64,000 nucleotides of DNA from Maribacter forsetii DSM 18668 (GTDB lineage: Bacteria; Bacteroidota; Bacteroidia; Flavobacteriales; Flavobacteriaceae), in NCBI RefSeq assembly GCF_000744105.1, contig NZ_JQLH01000001.1, positions 2,542,001-2,606,000 of the forward strand, in the 5' to 3' direction. Both the position numbers and the translations under genes were made by a program. The notes beneath the pieces were generated by a model. It had not been told where the DNA came from and did not search any database. It saw only the letters and a list, made by a program, of their open reading frames with translations. This document shows, piece by piece, positions 1-9,429 of this stretch (positions are counted from its first letter, which is position 1; every line of letters begins with the position of its first letter).

Positions 1-770
1 CCAACCCTAGAAATGAGCACGCGCTATTTCAAGCGGCATCCCAGTTTAATTTACTGGAAATGGTTGGTCCAGAAGTTTCTCCTAAAGCGGGAGTAGGTAT
101 TTATGAAAATGACTTTACCCAAGGTCCGGCATGCGCCATAGCTTGTGGTGCAGGCACCATATATAGAAATTACTTTGTGCCGGTAAATGATCAAATCGGA
201 CAAACAGGTACATATCAGATCGATTGTTTAGATTCGATCGGTAAAGAGCTTAATAATGAGGAGCTACAATTGTGGGAAATGACTAATGGTTATGCTGTTT
301 TAAGTCTAGAAGGTTTGCTCAGTATTAATAAGCAAATAGGAAGTTTTACAGATGCCCAAAGGGAGTTTCTAAAGGGTAAACTAAAGGTTGGTACACAATG
401 GAATACAGAAGTAACATTGACGGATAAAAAACAAATTGTATCTCAAATATATTGTTCTGCATTGCCCGTTGGATATTCGCATATCGAATCCTATTATTGG
501 GAGAATTTTGCTCGAATAATTTTAGAAGCTACCTATGAAGCTACTTTACATACGGCTTTAGTGAATCTTAAAAACAACAATTCTAATAAAGTATTTTTGA
601 CCTTAGTAGGGGGTGGAGCATTTGGTAATGATTTAGATTGGATACTAGATTCATTGTTCAAAGCACTAGAGAAATTTAAGAATTCGCCATTAGATGTGAC
701 TATCGTAAGTTACGGCAGCTCAAACCATATATTGAAACAAGAAATAGAGAATTTCAACAGAAAGAATTAG
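1..770 (+). CDS. Uncharacterised protein, 5' end outside window
   Basis: The reading frame is open from base 3, so the gene starts upstream of the window; the first internal ATG (60) is not a convincing start because the preceding codons read NEHALFQAASQFN-like conserved-looking protein. About 255 residues are visible. Recognisable elements are a TQGPACAI segment, a GAGTIYRNYF segment and, near the C-terminus, a glycine loop VGGGAFGN after a hydrophobic strand. The loop recalls macrodomain/PARG phosphate-binding loops, but that is only an impression and I do not recognise the family with certainty. The stop lies 3 bases before the next gene, a PRPP-synthetase-like protein, so the two are almost certainly co-transcribed and functionally linked, perhaps in ADP-ribose or NAD metabolism. 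Confidence 0.7.
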   Translation, partial: NPRNEHALFQAASQFNLLEMVGPEVSPKAGVGIYENDFTQGPACAIACGAGTIYRNYFVPVNDQIGQTGTYQIDCLDSIGKELNNEELQLWEMTNGYAVLSLEGLLSINKQIGSFTDAQREFLKGKLKVGTQWNTEVTLTDKKQIVSQIYCSALPVGYSHIESYYWENFARIILEATYEATLHTALVNLKNNNSNKVFLTLVGGGAFGNDLDWILDSLFKALEKFKNSPLDVTIVSYGSSNHILKQEIENFNRKN

Positions 771-773
771 CAT

Positions 774-1538
774 ATGAAATACGAAATTAAAAAATTTAAA
801 GACGGACAAGTAGCTGCTAAAATAATTGAAGGCGGAGATATTCATATTAAAATTAGAGGGAACAGTTATGAAGATTTGTTCAGAGCTGCTGCTATCAAAG
901 AAGCCTGGGATGCTGAAAATGCGACTAATAAAACAGCCATAGCTAAACTCACCATATTTTGCCTAATTGGGCAACGATCAGATAGACGATTTAATAAAGG
1001 AGAATCATTCGATTTAAAAGTCATTTGTAAGTTTATCAATGACATGAAGTTTGATTCCGTTGCCATCTTACATCCGCATAGTCCTATTTCATTGGCATTA
1101 ATTGATAATTCAGAGAAAATATCTCATTTCGATTTTGTTGAAAAAGCATATAACCAAATAGGTAACCCAGTATTAGTGAGTCCAGATGCTGGTGCGTATA
1201 AAACGACCCATGAAATTGCCGAAAAACTAAATGCTGATTTAGTACCCTCCAATAAAGTACGGGTAGATGGCGCTCCGGTGATTAGTATACAAGGTGATGT
1301 AAAGGACAAACAATGCCTAATTGTTGACGATTTAGCCGATGGAGGCAGAACATTCAAATTTTTGGCGGAAGCTTTGAAAAAACAAGGTGCCGCAAAGGTT
1401 TATTTATATGTTACACACGCCCAATTCAACTATGGTTTTGATGAACTCAAAGAAACCATTGACCATATTTATTGCACCAATAGCTATAAGGATATTGATG
1501 ATGACTATGTTACTCAATATAAACTCGCCAGTCTATAA
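774..1538 (+). CDS. Ribose-phosphate pyrophosphokinase-like protein
   Basis: A 254-residue protein of the PRPP synthetase/phosphoribosyltransferase fold. Motifs in Prs order are HPHS (about residues 100-103, the ATP-side loop), PDAG (137-140, pyrophosphate loop) and VDDLADGGRT (184-193, ribose-5-phosphate/PRPP loop). It is shorter than classical Prs (about 315 residues) and belongs to the divergent group often found beside NAD-salvage genes. Known members of this broad group make PRPP or, in the NARP1 pathway, pyrophosphorylate ADP-ribose; which reaction applies here cannot be told from sequence. The start ATG is 3 bases after the upstream gene, implying an operon. It converges on the kinase gene at 1620. 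Confidence 0.85.
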   Translation: MKYEIKKFKDGQVAAKIIEGGDIHIKIRGNSYEDLFRAAAIKEAWDAENATNKTAIAKLTIFCLIGQRSDRRFNKGESFDLKVICKFINDMKFDSVAILHPHSPISLALIDNSEKISHFDFVEKAYNQIGNPVLVSPDAGAYKTTHEIAEKLNADLVPSNKVRVDGAPVISIQGDVKDKQCLIVDDLADGGRTFKFLAEALKKQGAAKVYLYVTHAQFNYGFDELKETIDHIYCTNSYKDIDDDYVTQYKLASL

Positions 1539-1619
1539 GATTGCTACTTACCAATCATTTTAAAATGAACTAGACATAAAAATTAATCTAAAAGATTTGT
1601 CAACGCACAACTAAAAACG

Positions 1620-2594
1620 CTAGCCACCCACTACCCAAGATCGGGCTGTGCTAAGTAAGGTTTTCTTCTCTTCTAGTGAACGTTTCAATGGTAATTGAGC
1701 TAAACCTATTAAACGACGTAAAACCTCCATACCCGCAAATTCTCGCATTAGTGATTTATTTATTGGGCGTTGATAACCTTCTATGACTTCTTCTAATATA
1801 CTAGTATTACCTGTTGCCATAAAAAGATGAGCCGCCATGACTCCTAGATCAAATTCTGCGAACCCTAAAAAACTAAACTCGGGATCTAAAACAAATATTT
1901 CATCTTGTTTACACATCCAACTGCCAGGGTAATAATCGCCATGTAGCAATACGCCACCTGTTGTAGTCAAATACAATTTTCCAAGAACAGCTATTTTTTC
2001 TTTTAATAGCAAATCTTGCTTTAGTGGTAATGATAAAGCCTGTAAACCTTCTTGTACATCATCTAAAGAGAAACCGTTTTCTTCTAAAAAAGGCAGTACA
2101 AATATGTGTTGATGGTTTAGTTTACGTAATTCTATGTTTTCAGGGTAAGAACTTGTAAGTGTACTTTCATGAATTCCCCTAGCTATAGACGTTAATTGTT
2201 CTATATGCCTTTTAGAGATTTCTCGTGTATTATACACAAAAGAAAAATCTTCGCTATCACCTAAATCTTCTAGAAATAATAGGTGTTCTTTAGAAAGAAA
2301 TCCTAGTACTTTTGGTAAATGTTCGTCTATTGTTCCTTTTTCAATAGTCTGATAAAATTGATGCTCTACTGAAATACGATCTATAGGTGCCGGAATATCT
2401 TGATATTTCTGTACAAAAGGTCTAGACTGTTTTGCTATAAAAGTTCGTTGATTAGTACGTACACGTAACACAACGTTCATATTCCCTTCTCCTGGTTTTT
2501 CGGTGCTTTCTACCTTTTCACCATCCCCTAAAATACCTTCCTTCGTCAAAAAGGTACTCAAAAGTTCTATGTTAATATTAGCTGTTAATTGCAT
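1620..2594 (-). CDS. Methylthioribose-kinase-like phosphotransferase
   Basis: A 324-residue kinase of the APH/choline-kinase superfamily. It shows an ATP-lysine segment FIAKQ (K55), the catalytic-loop HGDYYPGSW (HGD at 218-220) and the metal-binding VLDPEFSF (237-240) followed by FDLGVMAAHL. The DPEF and HGDxxxGS forms are those of 5-methylthioribose kinase (MtnK). The gene starts 5 bases after the nucleoside hydrolase stop on the minus strand, so it is probably the last gene of that operon and could phosphorylate the sugar released by the hydrolase. The exact sugar substrate is inference; MtnK is usually nearer 400 residues, so this is a shorter relative. Confidence 0.75.
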   Translation of the reverse strand: MQLTANINIELLSTFLTKEGILGDGEKVESTEKPGEGNMNVVLRVRTNQRTFIAKQSRPFVQKYQDIPAPIDRISVEHQFYQTIEKGTIDEHLPKVLGFLSKEHLLFLEDLGDSEDFSFVYNTREISKRHIEQLTSIARGIHESTLTSSYPENIELRKLNHQHIFVLPFLEENGFSLDDVQEGLQALSLPLKQDLLLKEKIAVLGKLYLTTTGGVLLHGDYYPGSWMCKQDEIFVLDPEFSFLGFAEFDLGVMAAHLFMATGNTSILEEVIEGYQRPINKSLMREFAGMEVLRRLIGLAQLPLKRSLEEKKTLLSTARSWVVGG

Positions 2595-2599
2595 CTATA

Positions 2600-3541
2600 T
2601 TATTTAATAAGTTGGTTCATATGTTTCCAAAAATCATTTTCCATTTGCTCAACATCAATATTCGTATATACTTCAATATTGCGCTGTACGTTTTCTTTAG
2701 GGGTCTTAAAGGTTTTTAAGGTTGCCCATTCTTCATGGGCCAAGGCCTCAATAATAGCAACGTCCCACATAATCCATTCTGTTTTCTCCGGATCTTTCTC
2801 TGTCCACCATCGTTGGTAAGTCTCCCAACGGTTTACCAAATAATCGGGCATCCCGCCTTTTCCCTTTAATTGCGTATCTACAGTTGTTTTCTTAAATACA
2901 AGATGTTGACTTGTTGTTGCCGTCATTACCCTAACCTTAAGCTTAGGGTAATTCATGATTACATTTACTGCAATACTGTCATTTCTAGAATTAAACTCGT
3001 TCTTGTCATAACTATTTACTTCTGGATCATGCCAAAAGCCCAAATAATTCACTTGTATTTTAGGTACAATGGTACTATCTAATAAAATAGCAGAGGCTAC
3101 ATTGGTACAAGATCCTAAAATGACCAATTGTAATTTATTTCCATCTTTTATTTCATGGGCTCTTTTAATAATAAATTGAGCCGCCTCTGAATTTTGTGGG
3201 GCATCATTTGCCATTAGAGGATCGTTACTACCCAAGGGTAGCGCAATGTCTGTTTGGTTTAACAGACTCATTAACCTTTCGTTTATTTGCTGACTTTCAA
3301 CAACCGTACTATCGCTAGCATATGGCGAGGTGTGAAACTGCGCCGATGTAATTGCCAACAAATTAAATTTTGGTTCTTCTATAGCACGAACAAGGGCAAA
3401 AAGATCATCAACCTCATTTGCAGTATCGGCATCTATAATTAGAGGAATTTTTTCAACCTTCTGGTTTAACTGTGCCTTACATCCATTTATGGTTATTAAA
3501 ACAACGAAAAGAGACAACACCCAATGTATTTTATTCAACAT
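2600..3541 (-). CDS. Nucleoside hydrolase, lipoprotein
   Basis: A 313-residue inosine-uridine-type nucleoside N-ribohydrolase. After a signal segment ending in a lipobox (LITINGC, C21) comes the calcium-binding aspartate cluster IIDADTANEVDD (residues 35-46), a variant of the family DTDxGxDD motif, then the VILGSCTNVASAI region where the family carries its T/N ligands. The lipoprotein signal suggests hydrolysis of nucleosides in the periplasm or at the outer membrane. It lies 33 bases downstream of a TonB receptor and just before a sugar kinase, consistent with an uptake, cleavage and phosphorylation operon. The nucleoside preference is not visible. Confidence 0.85.
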   Translation of the reverse strand: MLNKIHWVLSLFVVLITINGCKAQLNQKVEKIPLIIDADTANEVDDLFALVRAIEEPKFNLLAITSAQFHTSPYASDSTVVESQQINERLMSLLNQTDIALPLGSNDPLMANDAPQNSEAAQFIIKRAHEIKDGNKLQLVILGSCTNVASAILLDSTIVPKIQVNYLGFWHDPEVNSYDKNEFNSRNDSIAVNVIMNYPKLKVRVMTATTSQHLVFKKTTVDTQLKGKGGMPDYLVNRWETYQRWWTEKDPEKTEWIMWDVAIIEALAHEEWATLKTFKTPKENVQRNIEVYTNIDVEQMENDFWKHMNQLIK

Positions 3542-3574
3542 AAATTTTCTACTTTAAATTTTATAATTCATCTA

Positions 3575-6500
3575 TTAGAACAAATATCTAGCACTAAATT
3601 GAAACTGTCTTGGTGGTGCAGCATTTCTTGCTATAAAACCGCTATCTGCCGGTCCTTCTTGAATCTGGTTGCTCTGCGTAGCATTATTACTAAAACCACT
3701 TAAGTTTACGTTATTAAAAAGATTAAAAACATCTGCTCTTAGTTCTATTTTATTTCCTTTTGATAATTCAAATTGGTATTGTGCTGCCAAATCAAAAGTA
3801 TATGACCAAGGTAAACGGTCGCTATTTCTACTCTCTCCTGGAGAGCGGTCACTGTTTCCCGTAAAATTTTCACCAAAACCAGTACCATCACCATTTAAAT
3901 CGCGCGTTAAAAATTGTTCAAAATCTGAAGTAACAATGGTCGTATTCGGTATTCTGTTAATAGGCTGACCACTTTGTAATAACCCTGCAAGGGTAACAGA
4001 CAAACCTTTTACTGGATATAAACTACCAATGGCATTGATAAGATGTGTTCTGTCGTTTATAGATGGTCCAAATTCTAGGTCATAATTATTACCGTCCATT
4101 GCTCTAAAATTGATTCCCTCCGTATCATTTTTAGAAGATGATAGCGTATAGTTAAAACGGTAACCAAATATGCCTTCACCACGGTCTTTTTGATAGTTAA
4201 GACTTAAAGCAGAGTAACGTGATCGACCTTCACTTTCTGTAATAACTACGCTACGGGCAATACCAGTTAAACGTTCTCCATTTATAGTTGCACCACCATT
4301 TTCTATTGGTATAGGTCTTGACAAATCTGCTTCTGCCGCAGTACGCACATCATCTTGTGTAAAATTCGTATCAATTGGAAATTCTGCCGCTGCATTTAAA
4401 TTACGAAGCCTAAATAAATCGCGAGCCTCATTATGTACCAAATCCACATAAAACAAACTACTTTGATCTATTTGTAATTGGTAACCTAAAGTAAATTGAT
4501 GTGTAAATGGGTTTTTGTAACCATCAGGATTTAGTATACGACGCTCATTACTAAAAACGTTTTCTCTATTCGCTTGTAACGTTTCGCCAGACGGACCGTT
4601 TAAATAACTAATATTATCTGCCTCTACAAAAGAAGCTGCTAAATTACCTTCAAAAGTAACGCGGTCAATATTGGTATCTGCCGGTAGTAAACCTAAGTCA
4701 ATAAATTCTTGAAGTTGTACACGGTAATCTGCTCCGTTCGTATTTTGTTGTAAGGCATCACTATAAATAGCATAATTGATTTTATCGTAAAAAATACCAT
4801 AACCACCACGTATACTTGCATTATCACCAAGCTGATAGTTAAAATTAAAACGTGGTGCTATATTATTTAAATCTCCTTTATCACTACCACCTTTAGAAAG
4901 GTTATCATAATCATATCGTAAACCATAAGTAATTTTAAGTTTATCGGTAGCACTCCATTCATCTTCTAGATAAATAGAATAAATATTCTGTGTAGTGCCA
5001 AAAGACTGTGGGCGCAATTCTACATCATAAGAGGTAACCGTAACATCTGAAGGTAAATCGGTAATACTTAAACTACTACCAAGGTTAGCCGTACTTAATT
5101 GATCCAGTTGATCTTGAGTTAATCTTACCGAATAGTTTCCGCTTGGGTTACCACCGCCAGTAAGACTATGGTTGCCAGAAATAAGCCCTAAACCTGCTTT
5201 CAATGTATGATTACCTAAATAAAATTTACCTTTTTGTTGAAATTGAAAAGTGTTTTCCAATGCATCAAAATCAAAACCGGGACGACCAATTATAGCTATT
5301 GCTGCTGATCCTGGATCTAAAATAGTAACACGTGGACTATCTGCATCTATAGGTCTGCCATAATCCCATCTAAAACGAGAATATTGAAAGTTACTTTGTA
5401 AACTGTATTTATCTCCAATAAAATCATTTTTAAAGGCGATATTTAATGAGTTTCGATCTTGAAAATTTCCTGCAGACGGAAAAAGAACTCCGCCTTCGAG
5501 ACCTCCACCTTGTCTTTCTATAGTAACTAAACCAACATTGGCACGTAACGAACTTCTAAAGTTTTTAGACCAATTTTGATCAATCTTTGCAGAGATATAA
5601 GTAAAATTATTACTACCTCTGACGGTTTCGTTTACGTTTAGTTGTTCTGAGTTTAAGAGGTTGTCTTTAAGATCTCTCGTATATTCTGCATTTAGAAAAA
5701 AGAACGTTTTATCCTTTACCAACGGACCCCCAATAGCAAAACCTTGTTGGTATCTTTGAAAACCATCTTGAACCTGGTTTCCTGAAAGATCGCGTTGTGC
5801 AAATGCAGAACTAGCATCTACAGAAGCACCCGGTCTTGTAACAAAAAACACTTCGCCCTCAATTTCATTACCGCCAGATTTAGTGGTTACGTTGATAACA
5901 CCATTATTAGAAAGTCCAAATTCTGCAGAATAGTTATTGGTTAAAACCGTAATATCTTTAGTAAACCCAACTGGTATAGCAAATTTTTGACCTCCTAAAA
6001 ATCGTTCGTTATTATCCAGACCATCAATTAAATATGAAGTAAATAAACCATTACCACCATTGATACTTACATTTGGTGCCTCTGGAAAAAAACCAGTAGC
6101 CTGAGATACATTTGGTAACCTAAACAAAGCCCGGGTTATATCTCTACCTTCTACAGGCAACTCTTTCAACTCTGCTTCTTTTAGTTCAAAAGAAACTTCT
6201 GCAGATTTTCTATTAATACGAGCACCGGCTATTGAAGAAACTACTACTTCATCTAAACTTTCAGTTACGGAGGAGGAAGGAATTAATAAAAATTGTAAAC
6301 TAAGTTCTTGGTTTGAGCGTACATCTAAAAGTTCTGAAACTTGGGCTGCATACGTATCGTCACCATCAAAAACTACTTGATATCCATTTACTACAGGTAT
6401 AGAGTTAAAAAACACTTTACCTGAAGCTGATGTGCTTTTATTGACCTCATAGGCCATGTTTTTATTTAATAACGATACAGTGATTCCTTCAATGGGTTTA

Positions 6501-6595
6501 TTGGTGTTAAAATCAATAACAGTAACTACTAAATCTTCTTGTGCAGACAGCACAGTACAACATAGCAAGAGTGCTATACTTAAATATTTTTTCAT
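3575..6595 (-). CDS. TonB-dependent receptor, Oar-like
   Basis: A 1006-residue outer-membrane protein. The start at 6595 is chosen because it begins a clean signal peptide (MKKYLSIALLLC..LSAQ); an ORF extension upstream is probably untranslated. A carboxypeptidase-regulatory-like Ig fold (about residues 20-100) precedes a plug domain with VEGRDITRALFRLPNVS and YLIDGLDNNERFLG, then a long beta-barrel ending in the aromatic QFSARYLF typical of Bam substrates. The 1000-residue size and sequence style resemble Oar proteins rather than SusC. Downstream genes are a nucleoside hydrolase and a sugar kinase, so nucleosides or related compounds are a plausible ligand, by context only. Confidence 0.9.
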   Translation of the reverse strand: MKKYLSIALLLCCTVLSAQEDLVVTVIDFNTNKPIEGITVSLLNKNMAYEVNKSTSASGKVFFNSIPVVNGYQVVFDGDDTYAAQVSELLDVRSNQELSLQFLLIPSSSVTESLDEVVVSSIAGARINRKSAEVSFELKEAELKELPVEGRDITRALFRLPNVSQATGFFPEAPNVSINGGNGLFTSYLIDGLDNNERFLGGQKFAIPVGFTKDITVLTNNYSAEFGLSNNGVINVTTKSGGNEIEGEVFFVTRPGASVDASSAFAQRDLSGNQVQDGFQRYQQGFAIGGPLVKDKTFFFLNAEYTRDLKDNLLNSEQLNVNETVRGSNNFTYISAKIDQNWSKNFRSSLRANVGLVTIERQGGGLEGGVLFPSAGNFQDRNSLNIAFKNDFIGDKYSLQSNFQYSRFRWDYGRPIDADSPRVTILDPGSAAIAIIGRPGFDFDALENTFQFQQKGKFYLGNHTLKAGLGLISGNHSLTGGGNPSGNYSVRLTQDQLDQLSTANLGSSLSITDLPSDVTVTSYDVELRPQSFGTTQNIYSIYLEDEWSATDKLKITYGLRYDYDNLSKGGSDKGDLNNIAPRFNFNYQLGDNASIRGGYGIFYDKINYAIYSDALQQNTNGADYRVQLQEFIDLGLLPADTNIDRVTFEGNLAASFVEADNISYLNGPSGETLQANRENVFSNERRILNPDGYKNPFTHQFTLGYQLQIDQSSLFYVDLVHNEARDLFRLRNLNAAAEFPIDTNFTQDDVRTAAEADLSRPIPIENGGATINGERLTGIARSVVITESEGRSRYSALSLNYQKDRGEGIFGYRFNYTLSSSKNDTEGINFRAMDGNNYDLEFGPSINDRTHLINAIGSLYPVKGLSVTLAGLLQSGQPINRIPNTTIVTSDFEQFLTRDLNGDGTGFGENFTGNSDRSPGESRNSDRLPWSYTFDLAAQYQFELSKGNKIELRADVFNLFNNVNLSGFSNNATQSNQIQEGPADSGFIARNAAPPRQFQFSARYLF

Positions 6596-6650
6596 AAAAA
6601 TTTTTGAAAGCACCAGTTGGTGCAATTGATACATTAAATTAAAGCTTGGT

Positions 6651-7346
6651 TTAATGTATGCAGCTGGGTGAGCCTTTATTGTAAAAGCAGGCTAAGAAAT
6701 ATGTAGCATTTAAATTTTGACTGTTTCGGGTAATTAAAATAGAAGCTTCTATTAATTTTTGTAAACAGGTACTTATTAATTTGAAAGATGCACCCAATTG
6801 GGCAAGTACCTTTTTAACTCCGGTTATATGATCAAGGTCATAAAAAGCAGAAAGACAATGAATTGTATTTTGTGCTTGATCTGCATTAAGTTCAATAGTA
6901 ATATACTGATGAACCTGACTAAAGATTTTATTAGTTTGCCAATCAAAAGTCTGAAATGTGTTTGCCTTAAATTGGTCTTTAGCAATAGCCAATAAATAAA
7001 ATCCTCCATCTAAACTAGGACCTATAGTCGGTTGATTTTGTTGAAGCCTTTGATGCGCTTCTTTTATGTGCTTAGATTGTAACTGAGGCGTGTCGTTACC
7101 AATAACAATTACATTATCATAGCCTAAAGCAAAAACAGATGACATAGCGTTGCTAAAACGTTGCCCAAAGGTGTTTCCTTTTTGTTGTTTCTCTGTATAC
7201 AGTATACAGTCTAAATTAGCAGCTTCTGCTTTTCTAATACTGTTAGCCGTTAACTTTTCTGAAAGTTCACCAGAATCCATAAAATGTTTATGCTTGCTCT
7301 CTTCTTCTGAAGAAAGTGCAAAAACAAGAACGGCAGTAGTACTCAA
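6651..7346 (-). CDS. DUF2064 glycosyltransferase-like protein
   Basis: A roughly 231-residue protein of the DUF2064/TIGR04282 nucleotidyl/glycosyl-transferase-like family. The diagnostic core is VIVIGNDTPQL (metal-binding D) followed by IGPSLDGGFYLLAI. The start is uncertain: the frame has no ATG near the N-terminus and the TTG at 7346 (followed by STTAVLVFALS) fits the family N-terminus best. The family is often adjacent to cofactor or lipid-modification genes and its reaction is poorly defined. It lies 55 bases upstream of the TonB receptor on the same strand. The C-terminal 30 residues look extra relative to the family. Confidence 0.75.
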   Translation of the reverse strand: MSTTAVLVFALSSEEESKHKHFMDSGELSEKLTANSIRKAEAANLDCILYTEKQQKGNTFGQRFSNAMSSVFALGYDNVIVIGNDTPQLQSKHIKEAHQRLQQNQPTIGPSLDGGFYLLAIAKDQFKANTFQTFDWQTNKIFSQVHQYITIELNADQAQNTIHCLSAFYDLDHITGVKKVLAQLGASFKLISTCLQKLIEASILITRNSQNLNATYFLACFYNKGSPSCIH

Positions 7347-7576
7347 CTTAGTGATAATGGTCGATTTTAAACCGTTGGTCGTGAAGTTATCTAAAACACT
7401 ACAATTCTATTTGTTAAAATTTTGAGAGGACCCAATTCTTTTATTTCATTTTGACTGTACTAAATTTCAAAGAGCCGAAAAATCGGATGAGATTAAACCT
7501 ATGGTAGTTCAAATGGACTCAGATCAAATTAAAACCTGCAACACCAAAACGACTTTATTAAAAAAATTCAATAACA

Positions 7577-8173
7577 CTATAGCTCATCAGTAAGATAAAA
7601 AATGTGGTTTCTTCCTGTTACGTGTTTGTACAATAACAAAACCTCATCTATAGGGGAGGAGTGCATGACCAGAAAATAAGGTTTCTTAAGTATTACTTCT
7701 TGCGAACGTTCTCTCGGCTCTAGTTGTAGAGTAAACGGAATTACATTTTCATATTGATAATTCGCTAACGTAATACCCTTTTCAAGTGTAAAGACAATAT
7801 CATAAACCGGACTCCCATATTTTTCAAAGTAGTCTTTGCTCAATATGCGAGCCAGTAATATGGTCTGTATGGTAGTAATACCTGTGATACTTTTTTCGAG
7901 TTCTCCGTAAAAACCTGCCGGGAAAACATCAACAACCAATGTATCTATCTCATAATCCTTTATGTAGTTTTGTAGAAAGAGGTTGAACCGATCTTGATCC
8001 TTAAAAAATGCATCTTCTATATGTAGTGTTTTTATATCTTTTGGTACCTGATCGTGATAGATAGAATTCGTTAACAGCACACAATTCTTTAGCGGAATTT
8101 TTTGAGTGTATATAAAATTGAGAACCCTATTTATATGCCCAAAACCAGCACCATAGACATAAAATAAATACAC
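7577..8173 (-). CDS. Glycosyltransferase-like protein (MurG-like N-terminal fold)
   Basis: A 198-residue protein beginning with YLFYVYGAGFGHINRVL, the glycine-rich GxGHxxR loop seen at the N-terminus of GT-B glycosyltransferases such as MurG. A second fold element TLVVDVFPAGFYGEL is followed by a cluster of hydrophobic strands. No ATG precedes the conserved N-terminus; GTG at 8173 is the best start, the frame being closed by a stop at 8216-8218. At about 200 residues it is only half the size of a full GT-B enzyme, so it is either a small family or a truncated one. Substrate unknown. It stands alone, 230 bases upstream of the DUF2064 gene on the same strand. Confidence 0.65.
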   Translation of the reverse strand: MYLFYVYGAGFGHINRVLNFIYTQKIPLKNCVLLTNSIYHDQVPKDIKTLHIEDAFFKDQDRFNLFLQNYIKDYEIDTLVVDVFPAGFYGELEKSITGITTIQTILLARILSKDYFEKYGSPVYDIVFTLEKGITLANYQYENVIPFTLQLEPRERSQEVILKKPYFLVMHSSPIDEVLLLYKHVTGRNHIFYLTDEL

Positions 8174-8247
8174 TATATCTTGTTTAATAATTCTGCTATA
8201 ATGAACATTTTGTGCTCATTAAGCTATACGCTTTATATAAACCAACA

Positions 8248-8330
8248 AACAATTCATCCCCAAAATAGTACAATTCGGTAATTCTCAATTTAATGTTATC
8301 TTAATTCCATATAGTTTTGCATCATCAATC
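8248..8330 (+). promoter_or_regulatory. Promoter region with repeated upstream module (copy 1)
   Basis: The stretch shares ACAATTCATCCC, CAATTCGGTAATTC and a following TTTAAT segment with bases 24866-24950, upstream of the outer-membrane protein gene at 25014. A -7 box TAGTTTTG (8312-8319, matching TAnnTTTG) lies 25 bases before the serine hydrolase start. No good -33 TTG is visible at the standard spacing. The shared block may hold a common activator or repressor site; the protein is not known. Confidence 0.45.
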
Positions 8331-8344
8331 ATACGGACAGCATC

Positions 8345-9394
8345 ATGGAACATACCAAACCAAAGACCAGTAAGAAAAAACAAATATTCAGAATCATATT
8401 ATTTGCCAGTACCTTCATTTCTTTATGGTTTGTACCGTGGATTTTAGTGAAAGCATGGATATTACCTTTACCGAATACGGTACAAGAGCAAGTAGATCAA
8501 ACCTTAGGTTACGGATTTGACGGAGTCATTGTATATGTAGATGAAGCCGGTAAGCCTCCGGCGTTTTATGGCGCTGGTTATCATAATAGCGTAAAACAAA
8601 TACCTGCCAAACCAAACGCCTTATTCAAAATTGCAAGTGTAAGTAAGCTGTATGTAACTGTCGCCATCACAAGATTAGCTAATGAAAATCGTATTTCTTT
8701 AGATAAACCGCTCACTGATTATTTTCCAGAGCTTTCAGGTAGAGTTGAAAATGCCGATAAAATTACGTTGAGAATGATGGTACAGCACCGAAGCGGCATT
8801 CCCAATTTCACCGACAATCCTGAGTATTGGAAAAACCAACCGAACACGGATGTAGATGTGCTTACATATGCATTGGATTTACCAGCGTACTTTGAACCCA
8901 ACAAAGATTATGGCTATTCCAATACCAATTACTTACTACTCTCCAGAATTATAGAGCAGGTTACTGGTGGAAGCCGACAAGATTATTTCAAAAAGGAAAT
9001 CTTAATACCACTTGGACTCAACAATACGTACGGGTCTATCAACGAAGTAAATATCAAAGATGTCATGAGTGGTTATTATGTAGGAATAGATAAAGATTTT
9101 AAAAACGAGGATAACGGTATGATGCTGGCTACCGCAGAAGATGTTGGTAAATTCTTAAGAGCATTGAACGACGGCTCTTTACTTAATGAACAAGAAATGG
9201 AAATCTACACCTCCCTTTATGAATTTAATCATGGAGGCTTGGCTGCTGGTTACCAATGTTTAGCAGAATACCATAAAGATATTGATGCCGTGGTCGTGCA
9301 ATTTATGAACACGACCGATTTTGAAGGCTATCAATGGAACTTATTACAAATTACCCATAGCCGTGTGGTTAAAATATTACGTAAAGAAAAATAG
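8345..9394 (+). CDS. Serine hydrolase, class C beta-lactamase/PBP-like
   Basis: A 349-residue secreted or membrane-anchored protein. Residues 14-40 are one hydrophobic segment after a basic N-terminus (uncleaved anchor or signal). Beta-lactamase family motifs are in order: SxxK as S98-VS-K101 (KIASVSKLYV), YSN at 191-193 (DYGYSNTNY) and an HGG near residue 300 in the place of the KTG/HTG box. The family includes esterases, D-aminopeptidases and penicillin-binding proteins, so true beta-lactamase activity should not be assumed. It is a single gene with its own promoter region just upstream. Confidence 0.88.
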   Translation: MEHTKPKTSKKKQIFRIILFASTFISLWFVPWILVKAWILPLPNTVQEQVDQTLGYGFDGVIVYVDEAGKPPAFYGAGYHNSVKQIPAKPNALFKIASVSKLYVTVAITRLANENRISLDKPLTDYFPELSGRVENADKITLRMMVQHRSGIPNFTDNPEYWKNQPNTDVDVLTYALDLPAYFEPNKDYGYSNTNYLLLSRIIEQVTGGSRQDYFKKEILIPLGLNNTYGSINEVNIKDVMSGYYVGIDKDFKNEDNGMMLATAEDVGKFLRALNDGSLLNEQEMEIYTSLYEFNHGGLAAGYQCLAEYHKDIDAVVVQFMNTTDFEGYQWNLLQITHSRVVKILRKEK

Positions 9395-9429
9395 CTATAA
9401 AACCTCATAACTAACTAAAAATTAATTAT

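Noticed and set aside
8345..9394. Antibiotic-resistance beta-lactamase
   Set aside because: The motifs fit the broad serine-hydrolase family and the third box is HGG rather than a KTG/KSG, so no resistance claim is warranted.
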